NCBI RefSeq assembly: GCF_905171775.1
Contig: NC_053499.1
Location: 146,322,751-146,386,750 of the forward strand
Direction of reading: 5' to 3'
From: Rana temporaria
Taxonomy: Eukaryota > Chordata > Amphibia > Anura > Ranidae
Length of the DNA stretch: 64,000 nucleotides
Shown here: positions 23,022-33,934 of the stretch, one piece after another
Layout: every line of letters begins with the position of its first letter
Position numbering within the stretch: the stretch's first letter is position 1
The notes under the pieces: model-generated
The model's input: the letters and a program-made list of their open reading frames with translations, nothing else
Told to the model about the DNA's origin: nothing
Databases searched by the model: none
Made by a program: the position numbers and the translations under genes

Positions 23022-23325
23022 GGTTCTGATTCCCGCGGGACTGGGCATTCCTATCCCTGGGTTAGATTGATCTGGTGAAAAACTTCCCATGGCGCATAAG
23101 GCGCGTCACCATTTTTCCGTAAATAGCCGACCTGCGAGTCAGCTCTATATAGCGCCTGCGCAGTCAGCGCTACACGGCGGGCGCAGGCGCTGTAATGCGC
23201 CGGCTCGCAGGTCGGCTATTTACAGAAAACTGGTGACGCGCTTTATGCGCCATTGGAAGTTTTTCACCAGACCTCAATCATCTAACCCAGGGATAGGAAC
23301 GCCCAGTCCCGCGGGAATCAGAACC
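23022..23325. mobile_element. CG-rich foldback with about 140-bp arms
   Basis: The sequence from GGTTCTGATTCCCGCGGGAC inward is mirrored by the complement ending GTCCCGCGGGAATCAGAACC. Shared blocks include CCTATCCCTGGGTTAGAT, GGTGAAAAACTTCC, TGGCGCATAA and AATAGCCGACCTGCGAG. The loop is GCGCCTGCGCAGTCAGCGC-like. Outer boundaries (about 22906-23395) start at GGAGGTTCACCCT and end at AAAGGTGAAC, which are also inverted. No coding sequence. Confidence 0.8.
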
Positions 23326-23395
23326 TTGAATTTTTCAAAAATATGTGCATTTAAAACATTTTTTTTTTTTTTTTTTTTAAAGGTGAACTTTTAAC

Positions 23396-24434
23396 ACGCA
23401 TTAAAACGATATAATAATGCAATGTGTTTCAGCAGTGAGCACTTGCTTCTTTTTGAACTAATCCTAATAATGACTCCTCCTCCTTCTTAAATGCTACCGT
23501 AACACTTAATCAAACCTTATAAATGAGTCCTAAACACTTAATCTGCACCCTAAGGGCCCATTCAAACCTGCACGTTTTTGGCTCGTAAAAAACGCTCATC
23601 TCAAAAGTTCCAAAACGCCCAACAAGCAAAATCCCATCCATTTAAATGGCCCCTGTTCACATCTGAGTGTTTCTGTCGCCTGAAGCAAAAAGCCTGAAGC
23701 TCAGAAAAGTACATGAGCTTCTTTTTGGGCAGATTACAGAAGTTTTTCTGCTTTTTACATTGGTGACCTTTTGACCCGTACAAAATTGCGGCAAAAAACA
23801 CAGTAAAAACGCGTGATGGGTGATCTTTTAACATTTTGCCAATAATTAGACATGCGTCAGTAAATACCGTAATTCATTATAATCCATTACAAGCTTGTGT
23901 TCGAGGATTACTTTATAATAAGCAAACAATATATGTATAATCTTGGAACTTTGGATGATATATACATTTTCCATGAGATTATTCTTGCCATTTAAACAGC
24001 ATGCATCCTCGAAAAAGTAGGCTTTGTGCCAAGAAGAACACTGGATAAAAATCACCATATGCAAGAAAATCTGTGATGTGTGAAATGGAACTATGAGATT
24101 TTAATGGATTTTTTTTTCCTTACGGATTGACCCGAAGAATTTTATTATCATTTTATAATATTTTAAATGCGAAAATAAAAAAAATGGAATACTTGTACTT
24201 AGGTGTTGGTATTAAATATGCGCATAACTCACAATTTTTTTTTTTTTTAGTGTAGCTTTGTACAGTGTTCTACAATATGATGGCACCATATAGGGTGAAT
24301 AATTACACCGTATTGGCAAGGTTTCACATAACAGAGATCAAACTGGTTCTTTGAAGTTGATGTTACTTTAATATTAAAAGAATTTATAGAACTAAATTGT
24401 CAGTACACATAGTTCAGTTATTATGTGGAATCCT
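23396..24434. other. No gene; possible MITE fragment at 23551-23830
   Basis: The segment from GGGCCCATTCAAACCTGCAC onward has the AAAAACGC and GACCC/CACATC style of the TTCACAC families, but the right end is not resolved. The remainder shows nothing recognisable. Confidence 0.35.
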
Positions 24435-24600
24435 TTAGATTGTGAGCTCTATGAGCAGGGCCCTTCTATTCCTTTTGTATGGAACTGTATTGTAATTTAC
24501 AACAACCCCCCCTTTATATATTGTAAAGTGCTGCGTAAGCTGTTGGCGGTTTATAAATCCTGTACAAACATAAAAATACTAATAATCTAATGGACTATCC
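24435..24600 (+). repeat. LINE/SINE 3'-tail repeat, plus copy
   Basis: Reads TTGTGAGCTCTATGAGCAGG, CCCTTCTATTCC, GTGCTGCG, TTGGCGGTTTATAAATCCTG and ends in an AT-rich tail. The same units occur inverted at 54105-54260, where the tail is an ATT microsatellite. Such tails are typical of old CR1/L2-type retroposons; exact family unverified. Confidence 0.6.
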
Positions 24601-24891
24601 TGTGGAATCGCAAGCAGAAATCTTATATCTTTAGACAACTTCAGTGTGAGATCTCCCTGACAATGTTCTCTACAGAAGTCTCACTTCTTTTGAAATTGGT
24701 GATGTCATGCCATTTAAAGAGTAAAATTCCATGCTAATGGCTGCGTTTTGGTAGACAGATCCGAGAACCCGAGCACAGAGATCCCCTGTTGCCTAGGATT
24801 TACTGAACCATTAAATGTTTTAAAGCTAAACTCCAGAAAAAGAAAATGCATAGATGAAATATACTATATATGTGGGGGCTTACCAGCCTAA

Positions 24892-25180
24892 GGCTACTTA
24901 CACACTGGGGCGTCGCAGGCGTTGGCAGTAAAGCACAGCTATTTTTAGCGGCGCTTTACCATCATTTTTAGCGGGCGCTTTTAACCCCCACTAGCAGCCG
25001 AACACCACTGGCAAAGCGGCGCTGCAGAGACGCTTTGCCGACGGTTCGCATGCGCTGCCTATTGATTGCCCATTGTATATACTGCTCCGACAGCGCCTCA
25101 AAGATGCGGCTGGCAGGACTTTTTTTCAGCGTCTTGCCAGCGCAACGCTCCAGTGTGAAAGCCCTCGGGCTCCATGCCCA
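24892..25180. mobile_element. Family A element, right end lost
   Basis: Begins GGCTACTTACACACTGGGGC after TAA (24889-24891). It carries the AGCTATTTTTAGCGGCGCTT and CAGTGTGAAAGCCCTCGGGC motifs of Family A, but the sequence beyond the central hairpin is missing or diverged. Confidence 0.7.
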
Positions 25181-25556
25181 CTAGGCCATATTCTACTTAC
25201 AATGCTTGCATTTAAAAAATACATTTATTGATGTAGGAATAAATACAGAAGTATCTTCATTCGTGTCTTTTATATCTGCCTGAAGTTCTGCTTTGATTTG
25301 CAAGCATTGGCAGAAACTTAAAGACCAGTTCAGAGTGAATTAATCTTGAACAATATCACTATTACACTATTAAGGCTGTCTTGTGCGATGAGAATTGATA
25401 AGTTAGATTAAACACTAAATTTTTCTTATTAAGAAAGAATTATTTAATAGGCATGCACATTCTAAAGTATAAACACTGTAAACAAAACAGATCAAATAAA
25501 TAAAACAAACAGTAACAAACTGTGGCTATTGTCTGCTGGATGTACTGTTCTCCTAC

Positions 25557-25756
25557 CATCTCACTTTGTTCCACGTCTGAGTGGCTCCAAGTGGTGATCC
25601 CGCCACCATGGGTACTTGGATGGGGTTTTGATTTTTGTTCATGATCATATCCAGTTTCTCCTCCAGTGATTTACAAGTGGCCTCCAGAACCTGCAGCTTG
25701 GACTCGATGCTGTCCAGCCTCAGACAGATGGTCTGGTTGATCGAGTACAGGAACGA
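25557..25756 (-). CDS. BANP: BANP coding exon 3 (coiled-coil region)
   Basis: The exon encodes 66 codons plus two bases and starts in phase 0 after a TTTGCAG acceptor. It begins SFLYSINQTICLRLDSIESK and continues through the heptad segment LEATCKSLEEKLD, then PIQVPMVAGSPLGATQT. This matches vertebrate BANP, a nuclear BEN-domain protein that binds CGCG-type motifs in unmethylated CpG-island promoters and activates them. Heptad-spaced Leu and Ile in the first 36 residues predict a dimerising coiled coil. I end the exon at the GTAGGA donor so that the split codon TG plus the next exon gives the conserved Cys; reading into the intron would give Trp and then a stop. A GTGAGA donor eight bases earlier (exon end at 25565) is the alternative. 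One residue near the end is Trp where I recall Cys in mammals. The BEN domain lies further 3', outside what was found. Confidence 0.93.
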
Positions 25757-26002
25757 CTGCAAAGGAAAAGCACCGCTCTTCAAGATCGAACAGCAATGTT
25801 CACGCAGAAAATAAAACCAAGCCTATTGGTATAACTTATATATCCTAAGATATTAAATAACAGCTGATGCAGTCAAACCTAACTTGTCCAGCCTAACTTC
25901 CTACCACCATTGAAAAAGTTACAGAATTGATCTTTATAGGGCTAGTACTGACTTTAAAGCAGCGATCCAGGCAAACAGCCTAATAGACAGATGAAACACA
26001 TA

Positions 26003-27096
26003 TACACTGCATTGCCAAAAGTATTTGGACACCCTTCTAACTCATTGGATTTGGGTGTTTCAATCAACTCCATGCCCACAAGCGTATAAAATCAAGCACC
26101 TAGGCATGCAGTCTGATTCTATAAACATTTGTGAAAGAATGGGTGGCTCTCAGGAGCTCAGTGAATTTAAGCGTAGTACTGTGATAGGTTGCCACCTGTG
26201 CAATAAGTCCATCCATAAAATGTCATTGCTACTAAATATTCCACTGTCAACTGTTAGTGGTATTATAACAAAGTGGAAGCAACTGGGAACAACAGCAACT
26301 TAGCCACAAAGTTTTAGGCCACATAAAATGATAGAGCGGGGTCAGCGCATGCTGAAGCTCGCAGTGTGCAGATGTCTGCAGAGTCAATAGCTACAGACCT
26401 CCAAACTTTGTGTAGCACAATAACAGATTAGCATAACAGTACATAGAGAGCTTTATTGATGGGTTTCCATGGCCGAGCAGATGCATCCAAGCCTTACATC
26501 ACCAAGTGCAATGCAAAGCGTCAGATGCAGTGGTGTAAAGCACGCCACCAATGGACTCTAGAGCAGTGGAGACGTCTTCTCTGTCTGGCAATCTGATGGC
26601 CATGTCTGGGTTTGGCGGTTGCCAGGAGAACAGTATTTGCCTGACTGTATTATGCCTAATGTTTGGTGGAGGGGGGATTAGGGGTGGGGTTGTTTTTCAG
26701 GGATAGGGGTTGGGCTTGGCCCCTTAGTTCCAACAAAGGGAACTCTTAAGGCGTCAGCATACCAAGACATTTTGGACAATTTTATGCTCCCAACTTTGTG
26801 GGAACAGTTTGGGGATGGTCCCTTCCTGTAAAGCACGGATAAGCGAGTTTGGGGTGGAGGAACTTTACTGGCCTGCACGGAGTCCTGACCTCAACCTGAT
26901 AGTACACCTTTGGGATGAATTAGAGTGGAGACTGAGCCAGGTCTTCTCTCATCCAACATCAGTGACTGACCTCACAAATGCTCTTCTGTAAGAATGGTCA
27001 AACACTCCCATAGACGCACTCCTAAACCTTGTGGACAGCCTTCCCAGAAGAGTTTCAACTATTATAGCGTCCCAAAACTTTTGGCAACATAGTGTA
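26003..27096 (+). pseudogene. Tc1-like element, near full length, transposase dead
   Basis: Ends TACACTGCATTGCCAAAAGT and its near complement ACTTTTGGCAACATAGTGTA are Tc1-type TIRs with terminal TA. The open segment at 26025-26303 ends with a helix-turn-helix-like region (SELSEFK-type start, then LLNIPLSTVSGIITKWKQLG). The C-terminal catalytic block survives at 26809-26991 as YWPARSPDLN, where the usual PIEHLWDELE has become LIVHLWDELE. The middle is frameshifted and has stops. Length about 1.1 kb against about 1.6 kb for an intact element, so it also carries deletions. Confidence 0.85.
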
Positions 27097-27289
27097 TGTA
27101 AACTGTTTTGCTGATATTTGTAATTCTGTCTCACATGTAATTCACACACCAATCCCACCCTGCAAAACCTGGACGATTATTCCACTGTTTATTGGTCTAA
27201 CTTCATAGCTTCCCATGTTGTCCTCTCAGGTGGACAATAAATAAGCAATATAACAACACTGACTTATTATTAAAAAAAAAAGCAACATG

Positions 27290-27880
27290 GAGGCAGAAGG
27301 GTGACATTGGAAAAGGGATCCTTGAATAGTGTACAATATAGATTAAGATACTGGAGTTACAATGTTGGCCAGAACCAAGAAGAATTGGGGGGGTCCTTTT
27401 TTTAGATGATCGCAAAGAAATTAGAAAACTGTATGTCCTGGCTGTGAGGAAAGTGAATACAATTCTGGGCATAACTAGAGGGATCACCAGCTGGAGGAAG
27501 GAGGTCATGATTCTTCTATGTAGATCTTTATATCACTAGAGGGATCACCAGCTGGGGGAAGGAGGTCTCGATTCCTCTATATAATCTTTAGATATTATTA
27601 GAGGAAGGTACGGCAGGAGTAAGAGTCCAACTTCCCCTATATAGATCTTTTATTATCACCAGAGGAGTTACCAGTGGGAAGAAAAGAGGTCCTGATTTTT
27701 CTATACAGATTTTCTGTAGACCTCACATACGTAAAGATTTTAATAATATAAAATGAGTCCAGAGATGGGCAACAAAAACGGTGAAAGGTCTGAGGGATAA
27801 AACATACCAGGAGAGACTGCAGGAACATAATATGCACAGTCTATAGTAAAGAAAGGAAAGAAAGGACATGGCTGAACCCT
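27290..27880 (+). pseudogene. Decayed CR1-like LINE reverse transcriptase C-terminus
   Basis: Phrases such as AATACAATTCTGGGCATAAC, AGAGATGGGCAACAAAAACG and GGTCTGAGGGATAAAACATA are the kind found at the C-terminal end of CR1/Rex-type ORF2 (thumb region, with E-Y-N-S-G-H and GNK-type remnants). Many stops. Around 27473-27690 a block AGAGGGATCACCAGCTGG...GGAGGTC...CTATATAGATCTTTA is repeated about four times with divergence, a local tandem expansion. The family name is inference. Confidence 0.5.
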
Positions 27881-28262
27881 TTAAACTGAACTTCATTTTC
27901 TCAATAAACATTGACTATTTTTAATCATTATACTGCTAGCATTAGTAAATAGATAGGAAAGTATATCATATTTACTTTTTTGTTTTACATTCCTGGTTTC
28001 CAGGCCTAGGTAAATTATGTTATAAATCCCAGGAGTCTTCAGGAGGCGATGAGGGAGTTTTCTCAGCTAAGCACACACCCCTGCAGGGCACATGGATTCC
28101 AGGAAGTAAATGCTACATGAATCATCTGCCCTTACTCAAGATGGCCATGGCTTTGGCATGGAGACCTAGATGGATAGGGGGAGTTTGCTTTGACTATATA
28201 AATAATATAATAGCATTTTTGGTTTGTGGTGCTCAGATGCAGTTTAGTTGTTTTCATTTCAT
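27880..28262 (-). repeat. Dispersed repeat L, minus copy
   Basis: Its reverse complement aligns with 61117-61312 and 61699-61790: shared words AACTAAACTG, AAAAATGCT, GTCTCCATG, TTGAGTAAGG, CATTTACTTCCTGGAATCCA and TTAGCT. The left end in plus orientation is CTTTAAACTGAACTTC, complementary in style to the AAAGCGGAACTAAAC start of the other copy, so this is probably a TIR element. Non-coding. Confidence 0.7.
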
Positions 28263-29624
28263 AAAGGGTATGCATAAGGTTCAGCCCTCCTAAACCAAGA
28301 ACAAGAACCAGGAGACATGACCTCCTACTAGCAGGAGGAAAGTTTAAAACTATCCCTAGAAATCATTTTACCAAAAAGCGCACCAAATCACCAGGATAAA
28401 ATAGAATTCTATGACTCCGAGCAGCTAACCTGCAGGAAAACCTCAGGTGCACCATGCTGTACCTGGGGATCAGGGTAAAAGCAGCCTTTATATGCCTCTT
28501 TTAATATGCCCATTGTCCAAAAGTGCAGTGCAACCTTTTCTTCTTCCAGCTCCTGCTGGCATCGCTCTCCAATTTTCTAGGAACGTCCCAGGTGAAGTGC
28601 ACTTGGTATCACTTCACCTGGGACAGGGGATGGGCGCTACAGAGAAAGCATCCATGCTCCTGCCCCCTCCACGCCTACTTGCTTCCTCCACCTCCAGCGC
28701 CATCCCCATGCACTCTGATGTTCTGGGATGGTGGGTCAGCAAGCTGTTGATCGGAATCTGGGCACATCAGAGGGCTCGATGGGCCACGGTTTGAGCACCC
28801 CTGCTCTAGGAGGTAAGCCAATTCACATATATGGATTTCAGTTGTGTATTTAGCTGCTTTTCTGAAATTCTTATTTTAAGATAAAAAGGTTTCTATACTA
28901 AACTCTCATTACTAGAAAAGGCCAAGACTACGATCTCTCTCCTCTATCTGCCCCCCCCCCCCCCCCATTAAGCTCAGGTTTACAAAGTACAATTTAAGCT
29001 TAAACAGAACTTGCAGCCATTCCAAATGAACAGACTACTGAACATATTACTTGTTCTTGGAAGCTGATCAGTTATTTACACACAGCTTGTTGCAAGCAGG
29101 GATTTCTGATACTAGATATTTTGTATGACTCTGATATGGTGTATTGGGAACAGCGAGTGCAATAATGGGACCAATGGGACACAACCTCCATGTAAGAAGA
29201 GAGCAGTTCACTTCTCTTGACCTTTAATATAGCGTAATATTTACAACATAGGAATTGAAAGCTTAAGTGTCCTCGCAAGGAATATTTATATATGAAAGTC
29301 ACATTATGCTTCCTACAATGCCCTAAAACATCAAAACCTATATTACAAACCTTGCTGCATATTCCAGATGTGTAATTTTCAGATATAAATCTAGCTACGA
29401 GATTAAGCTGGGCCATAATTTACCTTCATTCTTTACAAGCTCGCTGACAGAGAAACAGAGGTAACGCAGGAATTTAATCTCTACCTTTGCTCAGAAAATG
29501 ATTTGCATTAACATATCATTTGTAGGATTATATTTGAGGAATGCTAAGCTTGCCATCTAGTGGTATAAAGTAAAAATGACAAACGGAAAATTGTCATCTC
29601 TAGGCTTCCTACACTATACAGTAT

Positions 29625-30386
29625 GGCCCGGATTCACAAAGTACTTACGCAGACGTATCTCGAGATACGCCGCGTAAGTGTAAGTATGCGCCGTCGTATC
29701 TATGCGCCGTGCCCACAATCTGAGATACGTCTAAAAATAGGCTTCCTACGACCGACGTAACTTGCCTACGCCGTCGTATCTTGGGCGCATATTTACGCTG
29801 GGCGCATTTGCTGCTCCCATTGATTTTCTATGCACATATGCAAATGAGGGAGATACGCTGATTCACGAACGTACTTGCGCCCGGCGCATAATATACGCGG
29901 TTTGCGTAAGTCGTACATCCGGCGTAAAGTTATTCCCCATATAGGAGGCGCAACTCATGCAAAAGGTATGGACCAGGGAACACAAGCCGTCGTATCTTTT
30001 GTCGTTTACGTTGTACGTGAATATGACTAGGCGTAGGTTGCGTTCACGTCGTAGGCAGTGATCCGGCGTATCTTAGGGAGTAGTTCCGACGTAATTCTGA
30101 GCATGCGCACTGGGATGCGGCCACGGGACGGCACACGCGCCGTTCATTTTAAGTACTTCTATGGCGCTTGGCCCATCATTTGCATGGGGTCACGCCTCAT
30201 TAGCATGGCTCACGTCCACTTCCACCTACGCTGCCTTACGCAGAGGAAACCCAGCGTATCTTTATGAGCGAGTGGGAGCAAGTGCTTTGTGAATCCAGTG
30301 CTTGCCTCTGTGCGCTGCGTCGGCGTAGCGTATATTAGATATGCTACGGCGGCATAAATATGCGCGGATGTATGTGAATCCGGGCC
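29625..30386. mobile_element. Family C TIR element, complete
   Basis: Ends GGCCCGGATTCACA and TGTGAATCCGGGCC are perfect inverted repeats, flanked by TAT on both sides (29622-29624, 30387-30389). The interior is full of TACGC, GCGTA and CGTCGTATC words in both orientations. Positions 29625-30030 match 63594-64000 closely. No transposase; size 762 bp. The 3-bp duplication is of Harbinger size although TAT is not the usual TWA. Confidence 0.85.
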
Positions 30387-31027
30387 TATGTGTTTAGATG
30401 GCACAGTTTCAAATTTTTTATTTATCAGGATACCATTTGGAGTTCACAGCACCCAGCACTTTATTCGCGAGTTTCACAACTCGCATTCAGCGCTCTATAA
30501 GTATTTATTCCAATCCAATTCAATTCAGAATATGTTTCAAGGAATTGGACTCATTAATTTATTTTGCTGACACTTTTTTGGACTTTACTGTCCATTCACA
30601 TTTATATTATGCTCACTTAGCGCAACTAACTTTGCATCCTATATATAAACAGATGTATTCCCAGACAGCATAATCCACTTTCACAAACATATTAAAGTAT
30701 AACTGTACTAAGACCCCCCACACACATACACTGAGATTACAAAACAGGACACCAAACCTAAATATCAATCTATTTTCAGGTTTTCTAACACATGGTTTGG
30801 TTGACCCCTACTTGAATAAATAGAATGAATTACTTCTGCTTTGATTGAGAATGGAAAAATGTTTAAATGGATTCTAGATCATTTCAAACATTTTAAACAT
30901 AGTTGTACAACCAAACCTTATACATAAATATTAGAAAATTGCATGCTAATGTTTAAAAAAAAAAAAACAAATAGGATTTCTGCGCACACTGTAAAAATCC
31001 TTTTTAACTAGGGGGGGGGGGGGGAGT

Positions 31028-31028
31028 T

Positions 31029-31059
<31 letters not shown>

Positions 31060-31070
31060 TAATAATAATA
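31028..31070. repeat. AAT microsatellite
   Basis: An (AAT)n tract interrupted once by an A run, preceded by a G run at 31010-31024 and followed by a further A run. Confidence 0.9.
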
Positions 31071-31418
31071 CAAAAAAAAAAATCACACAGAGCTTTCTTT
31101 TGGTTGTATGTCAGTCGCCTGTTTTTTTTTTTTATAAATGGTTCCTCCTTCTTCTGCTACTGAACCCCCCTGGCAATGTCGCCTGCTTGCCCTACTCTCC
31201 TCTCCCTCCGGCTGCTGCAGGGTGTCTTCAAAATCAATAGTGGAGGAAGGGGCTGGTAATTATGTAATTTACCAACCCTTCCTTTTCTGAATTAACACTG
31301 AGTGATCGGTAACTGTCACTCACTGAGTTCATTCATAACTGAAGAATAGTAAACATTCATACTATGCAGCTGAAACTGCAGAGATGGAGACTGAGGACCG
31401 TGTTCTCTTTGTTTAGAC

Positions 31419-31604
31419 CAGTGTTTTTCAACTCCAGACCTCAAGGCGCCCCAAACAGGTCATGTTTTCAGGATTTCCCTCAGCTGAAACAGCTGTGATA
31501 ATTACTAAGGCAGTGAAACTGATCAAATCACCTGTGCAAAATAATGGAGAGCCTGAAAACGTGACCTGTTGGGGCGCCTTGAGGACTGGAGTTGAGGAAC
31601 ACGG
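31419..31604. mobile_element. hAT-type MITE, 186 bp, perfect TSD
   Basis: Ends CAGTGTTTTTCAACTCCAG and the complement of CTGGAGTTGAGGAACACGG. The 8-bp duplication GTTTAGAC is exact at 31411-31418 and 31605-31612. Inner inverted blocks include CCTCAAGGCGCC and ACAGGTCA. The 109-residue frame at 31462-31791 crosses the boundary and is incidental. Confidence 0.9.
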
Positions 31605-31797
31605 GTTTAGACCCCTGACATTTCACCAAAGCCCCCTAACAGGACTGCTAAAAAAAATTAAAATAAGAAAAAATATTGGCACCATCCACTGCCCTACTGA
31701 CACTGTCCAATTTAAGGTAGGTCAAGTATATATTTTTACAGTGACATTTGTTTTATTATATTTTTCTAAGCTTTCCTTACTATTTAGTTAGCCCTTG

Positions 31798-32470
31798 CTA
31801 GTTCACGATTAATCGCAAACTTGATTCACCCCAACCCCCCACGTGATCTCCAGGCTGGATGGGCCGCGATTTTCGGGTGCGGCCATAGGAAAGTCCCCGG
31901 CTTCGGCCTAGCTCCGGAGCGGAGGCCATGTTGGTACACCCGGCGGTGGCTGTCTCGTCAGGAAGTGACGTTTCGTCGCCGCCATCTGGCTCCACCCCAC
32001 ACTCCTGCACAGTAATGTTAGTGAGAAGGGGGCAAGCGAACATCTTGTTACACCCAACAGAGTTTTACATTTCACAGTTATTTTCAACACAAAACGGAGC
32101 GTATGTGCTTAAATACAGTATATGTAAATCTGACAGACTGTTTACATGTTAAATTTTAAAAGCAGCAGCAAACCTTACATGCTTGCTAATGTGACAGAAC
32201 ACCTCTGACTTTTTTTCACATTTAGTTAAATGTAAATATCAGAGGTGTTCTTTCACATTAGCAACCATGTAAGGTAAGCAGGTTTGCTGCGGCTTTTAAA
32301 ATTTAACATGTAAACAGTCCGTCAGATTTACATATACTGTATTTAAGCACATAAGCTCAGTTTTGTATTGAAAATAACTTTAGATAGAAACATCTTTGAG
32401 AATCGTGATCTTCATTTTATGCAAAAGAATCGCGATTCTCATTTTTCCCAGAATCGTGCAGCATCCTCTA
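31798..32470. mobile_element. Foldback-bearing repeat, hairpin at 32076-32380
   Basis: The left arm from AGTTATTTTCAACACAAAAC is mirrored on the right, ending CAGTTTTGTATTGAAAATAA. Shared blocks include CTTAAATACAGTATATGTAA, CTGTTTACATGTTAAATTTT, GCAGCAAACC, TTGCTAATGTGA and AGAACACCTCTGA. Arms are about 130 bp with a short loop. Flanking AATCGCG/CGCGATT words suggest a larger element; outer ends unresolved. Confidence 0.75.
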
Positions 32471-32828
32471 TGTGCATAGTTTAACACTGCTCCCCTTAAC
32501 ATTATGGTAATCTAGAAAAAAAAGGAGCAGAAGTTAAATAATAGTTACAGGGCCCTGATTGGCTGAGGATGATGATCCCTTAACCTAGAAGCCCTAAAAT
32601 CAAGACAGATTTAGATAAAAATGCTAGTTGTTTAAAGATTAAATTCCAAGGGATTTTTTATGAACATATGACTGAATTAAATTGTTTCTTTCTCAGTATT
32701 TGCCTAGGGATCATAATAAAAACAAAAAAATAAATCAGTGAAAGGTAATAAGATCTGAATGTACATATTTAGCCAGGCTCAGACTTCTCAATAGTGGCAG
32801 GGTGAGGGGTTGAACTCAGACACTGCCA

Positions 32829-33000
32829 AGTGGTTCTGAACTCCTGGCCTCAGGAACCACTAACAGGCCAGGTTTGCAAGATAATACATCACAGGTGATA
32901 TAATTTGCTGCTCAGTAAATGCAGTATTCTAGTCTGTATCTTCCCAAGGTAATATTTAAAATCTGTCCTGTTAGTGGGTCCTGAGGACAGGAGTAGATGA
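32829..33000. mobile_element. hAT-like MITE, ends eroded
   Basis: AGTGGTTCTGAACTCCTGGC, CTCAGGAACCACTAACAGG and their near complements CCTGTTAGTGGGTCCTGAGG and ACAGGAGTAGA lie about 170 bp apart. This resembles the 31419-31604 element in plan. No clear 8-bp duplication. Confidence 0.6.
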
Positions 33001-33382
33001 AAGTATAATAAACACAGGCCAAATAATAGTTAGTATTCCTTTGTCTTTGTCAAATAGATCCCCTATTAGAAGGTATCTTGACGCTCTATAAATGATATAG
33101 AGAGAGAAATAATTCCCTCTCTTTTAGGCACTCAGGCCCAACACTTTCATATAGAGGTTGATTTACTGTGTGAAAATGGACAATGGAGCACTTAAGACAC
33201 TTAAAGTTCTCATAAAGCTTAATGCCGCTGGCGTGACTTGGACATAGAACCAGCCCTAGCTCTTATCATCCAAAGATTTACACCTCCTCGGGCTAGGTCT
33301 CATTTTCAGACAAGCAGTTATCCCATCAAGGCATAACTGCATCAAAGAATAAGCTACAGAAATAAATGGTGAATGTGAATAC

Positions 33383-33477
33383 CTTTATGGATGGGTCCTG
33401 GCAGTTGATTTCTATCCGCTGGCGTTTCAGTGAAGGCGGTATGTCGTCTTCTGTTACCTCATGATTTTCTAACATGT
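33383..33477 (-). CDS. BANP: BANP coding exon 2
   Basis: A 95-bp exon too short for an open-frame search. In minus orientation it follows a long pyrimidine tract and CAG acceptor and ends AAG at a GTATTC donor. The first two bases complete a GAC codon split from exon 1 (phase 1), then 31 codons follow: MLENHEVTEDDIPP, then SLKRQRIEINCQDPSIK. The acidic stretch followed by a basic KRQR and the INCQDPSIK ending are characteristic of the BANP N-terminus. The phase joins both neighbours with no frame break. Confidence 0.93.
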
Positions 33478-33934
33478 CTGTGGAGAAACAGAGAAAAAAA
33501 AAAATGTAAACAATAATTGTGACAGAAGTCTGTCAGAACCGATTTGTTTGTTGGCATTGCTGCCCAGGCTGTTCACCCTGTGACCCTTTGTCCTGTGGCT
33601 GTAAGTACACCCGCAATCATAACAGATGACACTGATTGGGTGGAGTGATGGCACATGTGAACAGATTCCTTGGGTTAGGCAGCTCTTCCACTGGCTGCTA
33701 AAAGATCAATGTGTGAATAATTTGTAAAACCTAGAAAGAGTAAATACTTAGCAGGATCTGCATAAAATCCAAGTGTCTAAATATCTCCCCAAGTGACCAC
33801 ATGCTTGGTCCGCAGCCACAGATGCATCTGTTTTATGTGTTGTTTTGATATGGTCTGTGCTAGTGCATGTGTAGTATGTCTTACCCAACTGCAAACTTTA
33901 CAACCTATATAACATTATATACAATTGCAAAAAA

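Larger units (their letters stand above)
1..25556 (-). other. BANP: Probable BANP intron (downstream of the third coding exon)
   Basis: The third coding exon ends in phase 2 at 25557 with a GTAGGA donor. The next exon should begin with the last base of a codon (Cys expected, TG plus T or C) followed by a Val-Val-Pro-type segment known from vertebrate BANP. I looked through the minus strand to position 1 and did not find it, so this whole left part is provisionally intron. An eye scan can miss a short or diverged exon. Confidence 0.5.
25757..33382 (-). other. BANP: BANP intron between coding exons 2 and 3
   Basis: A 7626-bp intron. In minus orientation it opens with GTATTC after the AAG of exon 2 and closes with TTTGCAG before exon 3. 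It is filled with a Tc1 relic, a decayed LINE, dispersed repeat L, a 762-bp Family C element, an AAT microsatellite, two hAT-like MITEs and a long foldback. Stretches at 28263-29620 (16-base C run at 28951-28966; a hAT-like end at 28765-28806) and 30390-31410 (15-base G run at 31010-31024) otherwise show nothing recognisable. Confidence 0.9.

Noticed and set aside
1..25556. Search for the fourth BANP coding exon on the minus strand
   Set aside because: No segment completing the split Cys codon and continuing with the expected Val-Val-Pro-type sequence was found. Absence by eye is not proof.
28447..28794. 115-residue plus-strand frame
   Set aside because: Contains a local hairpin (GTCCCAGGTGAAGTGCAC and complement) and ends in a hAT-like terminus; more likely eroded MITE.
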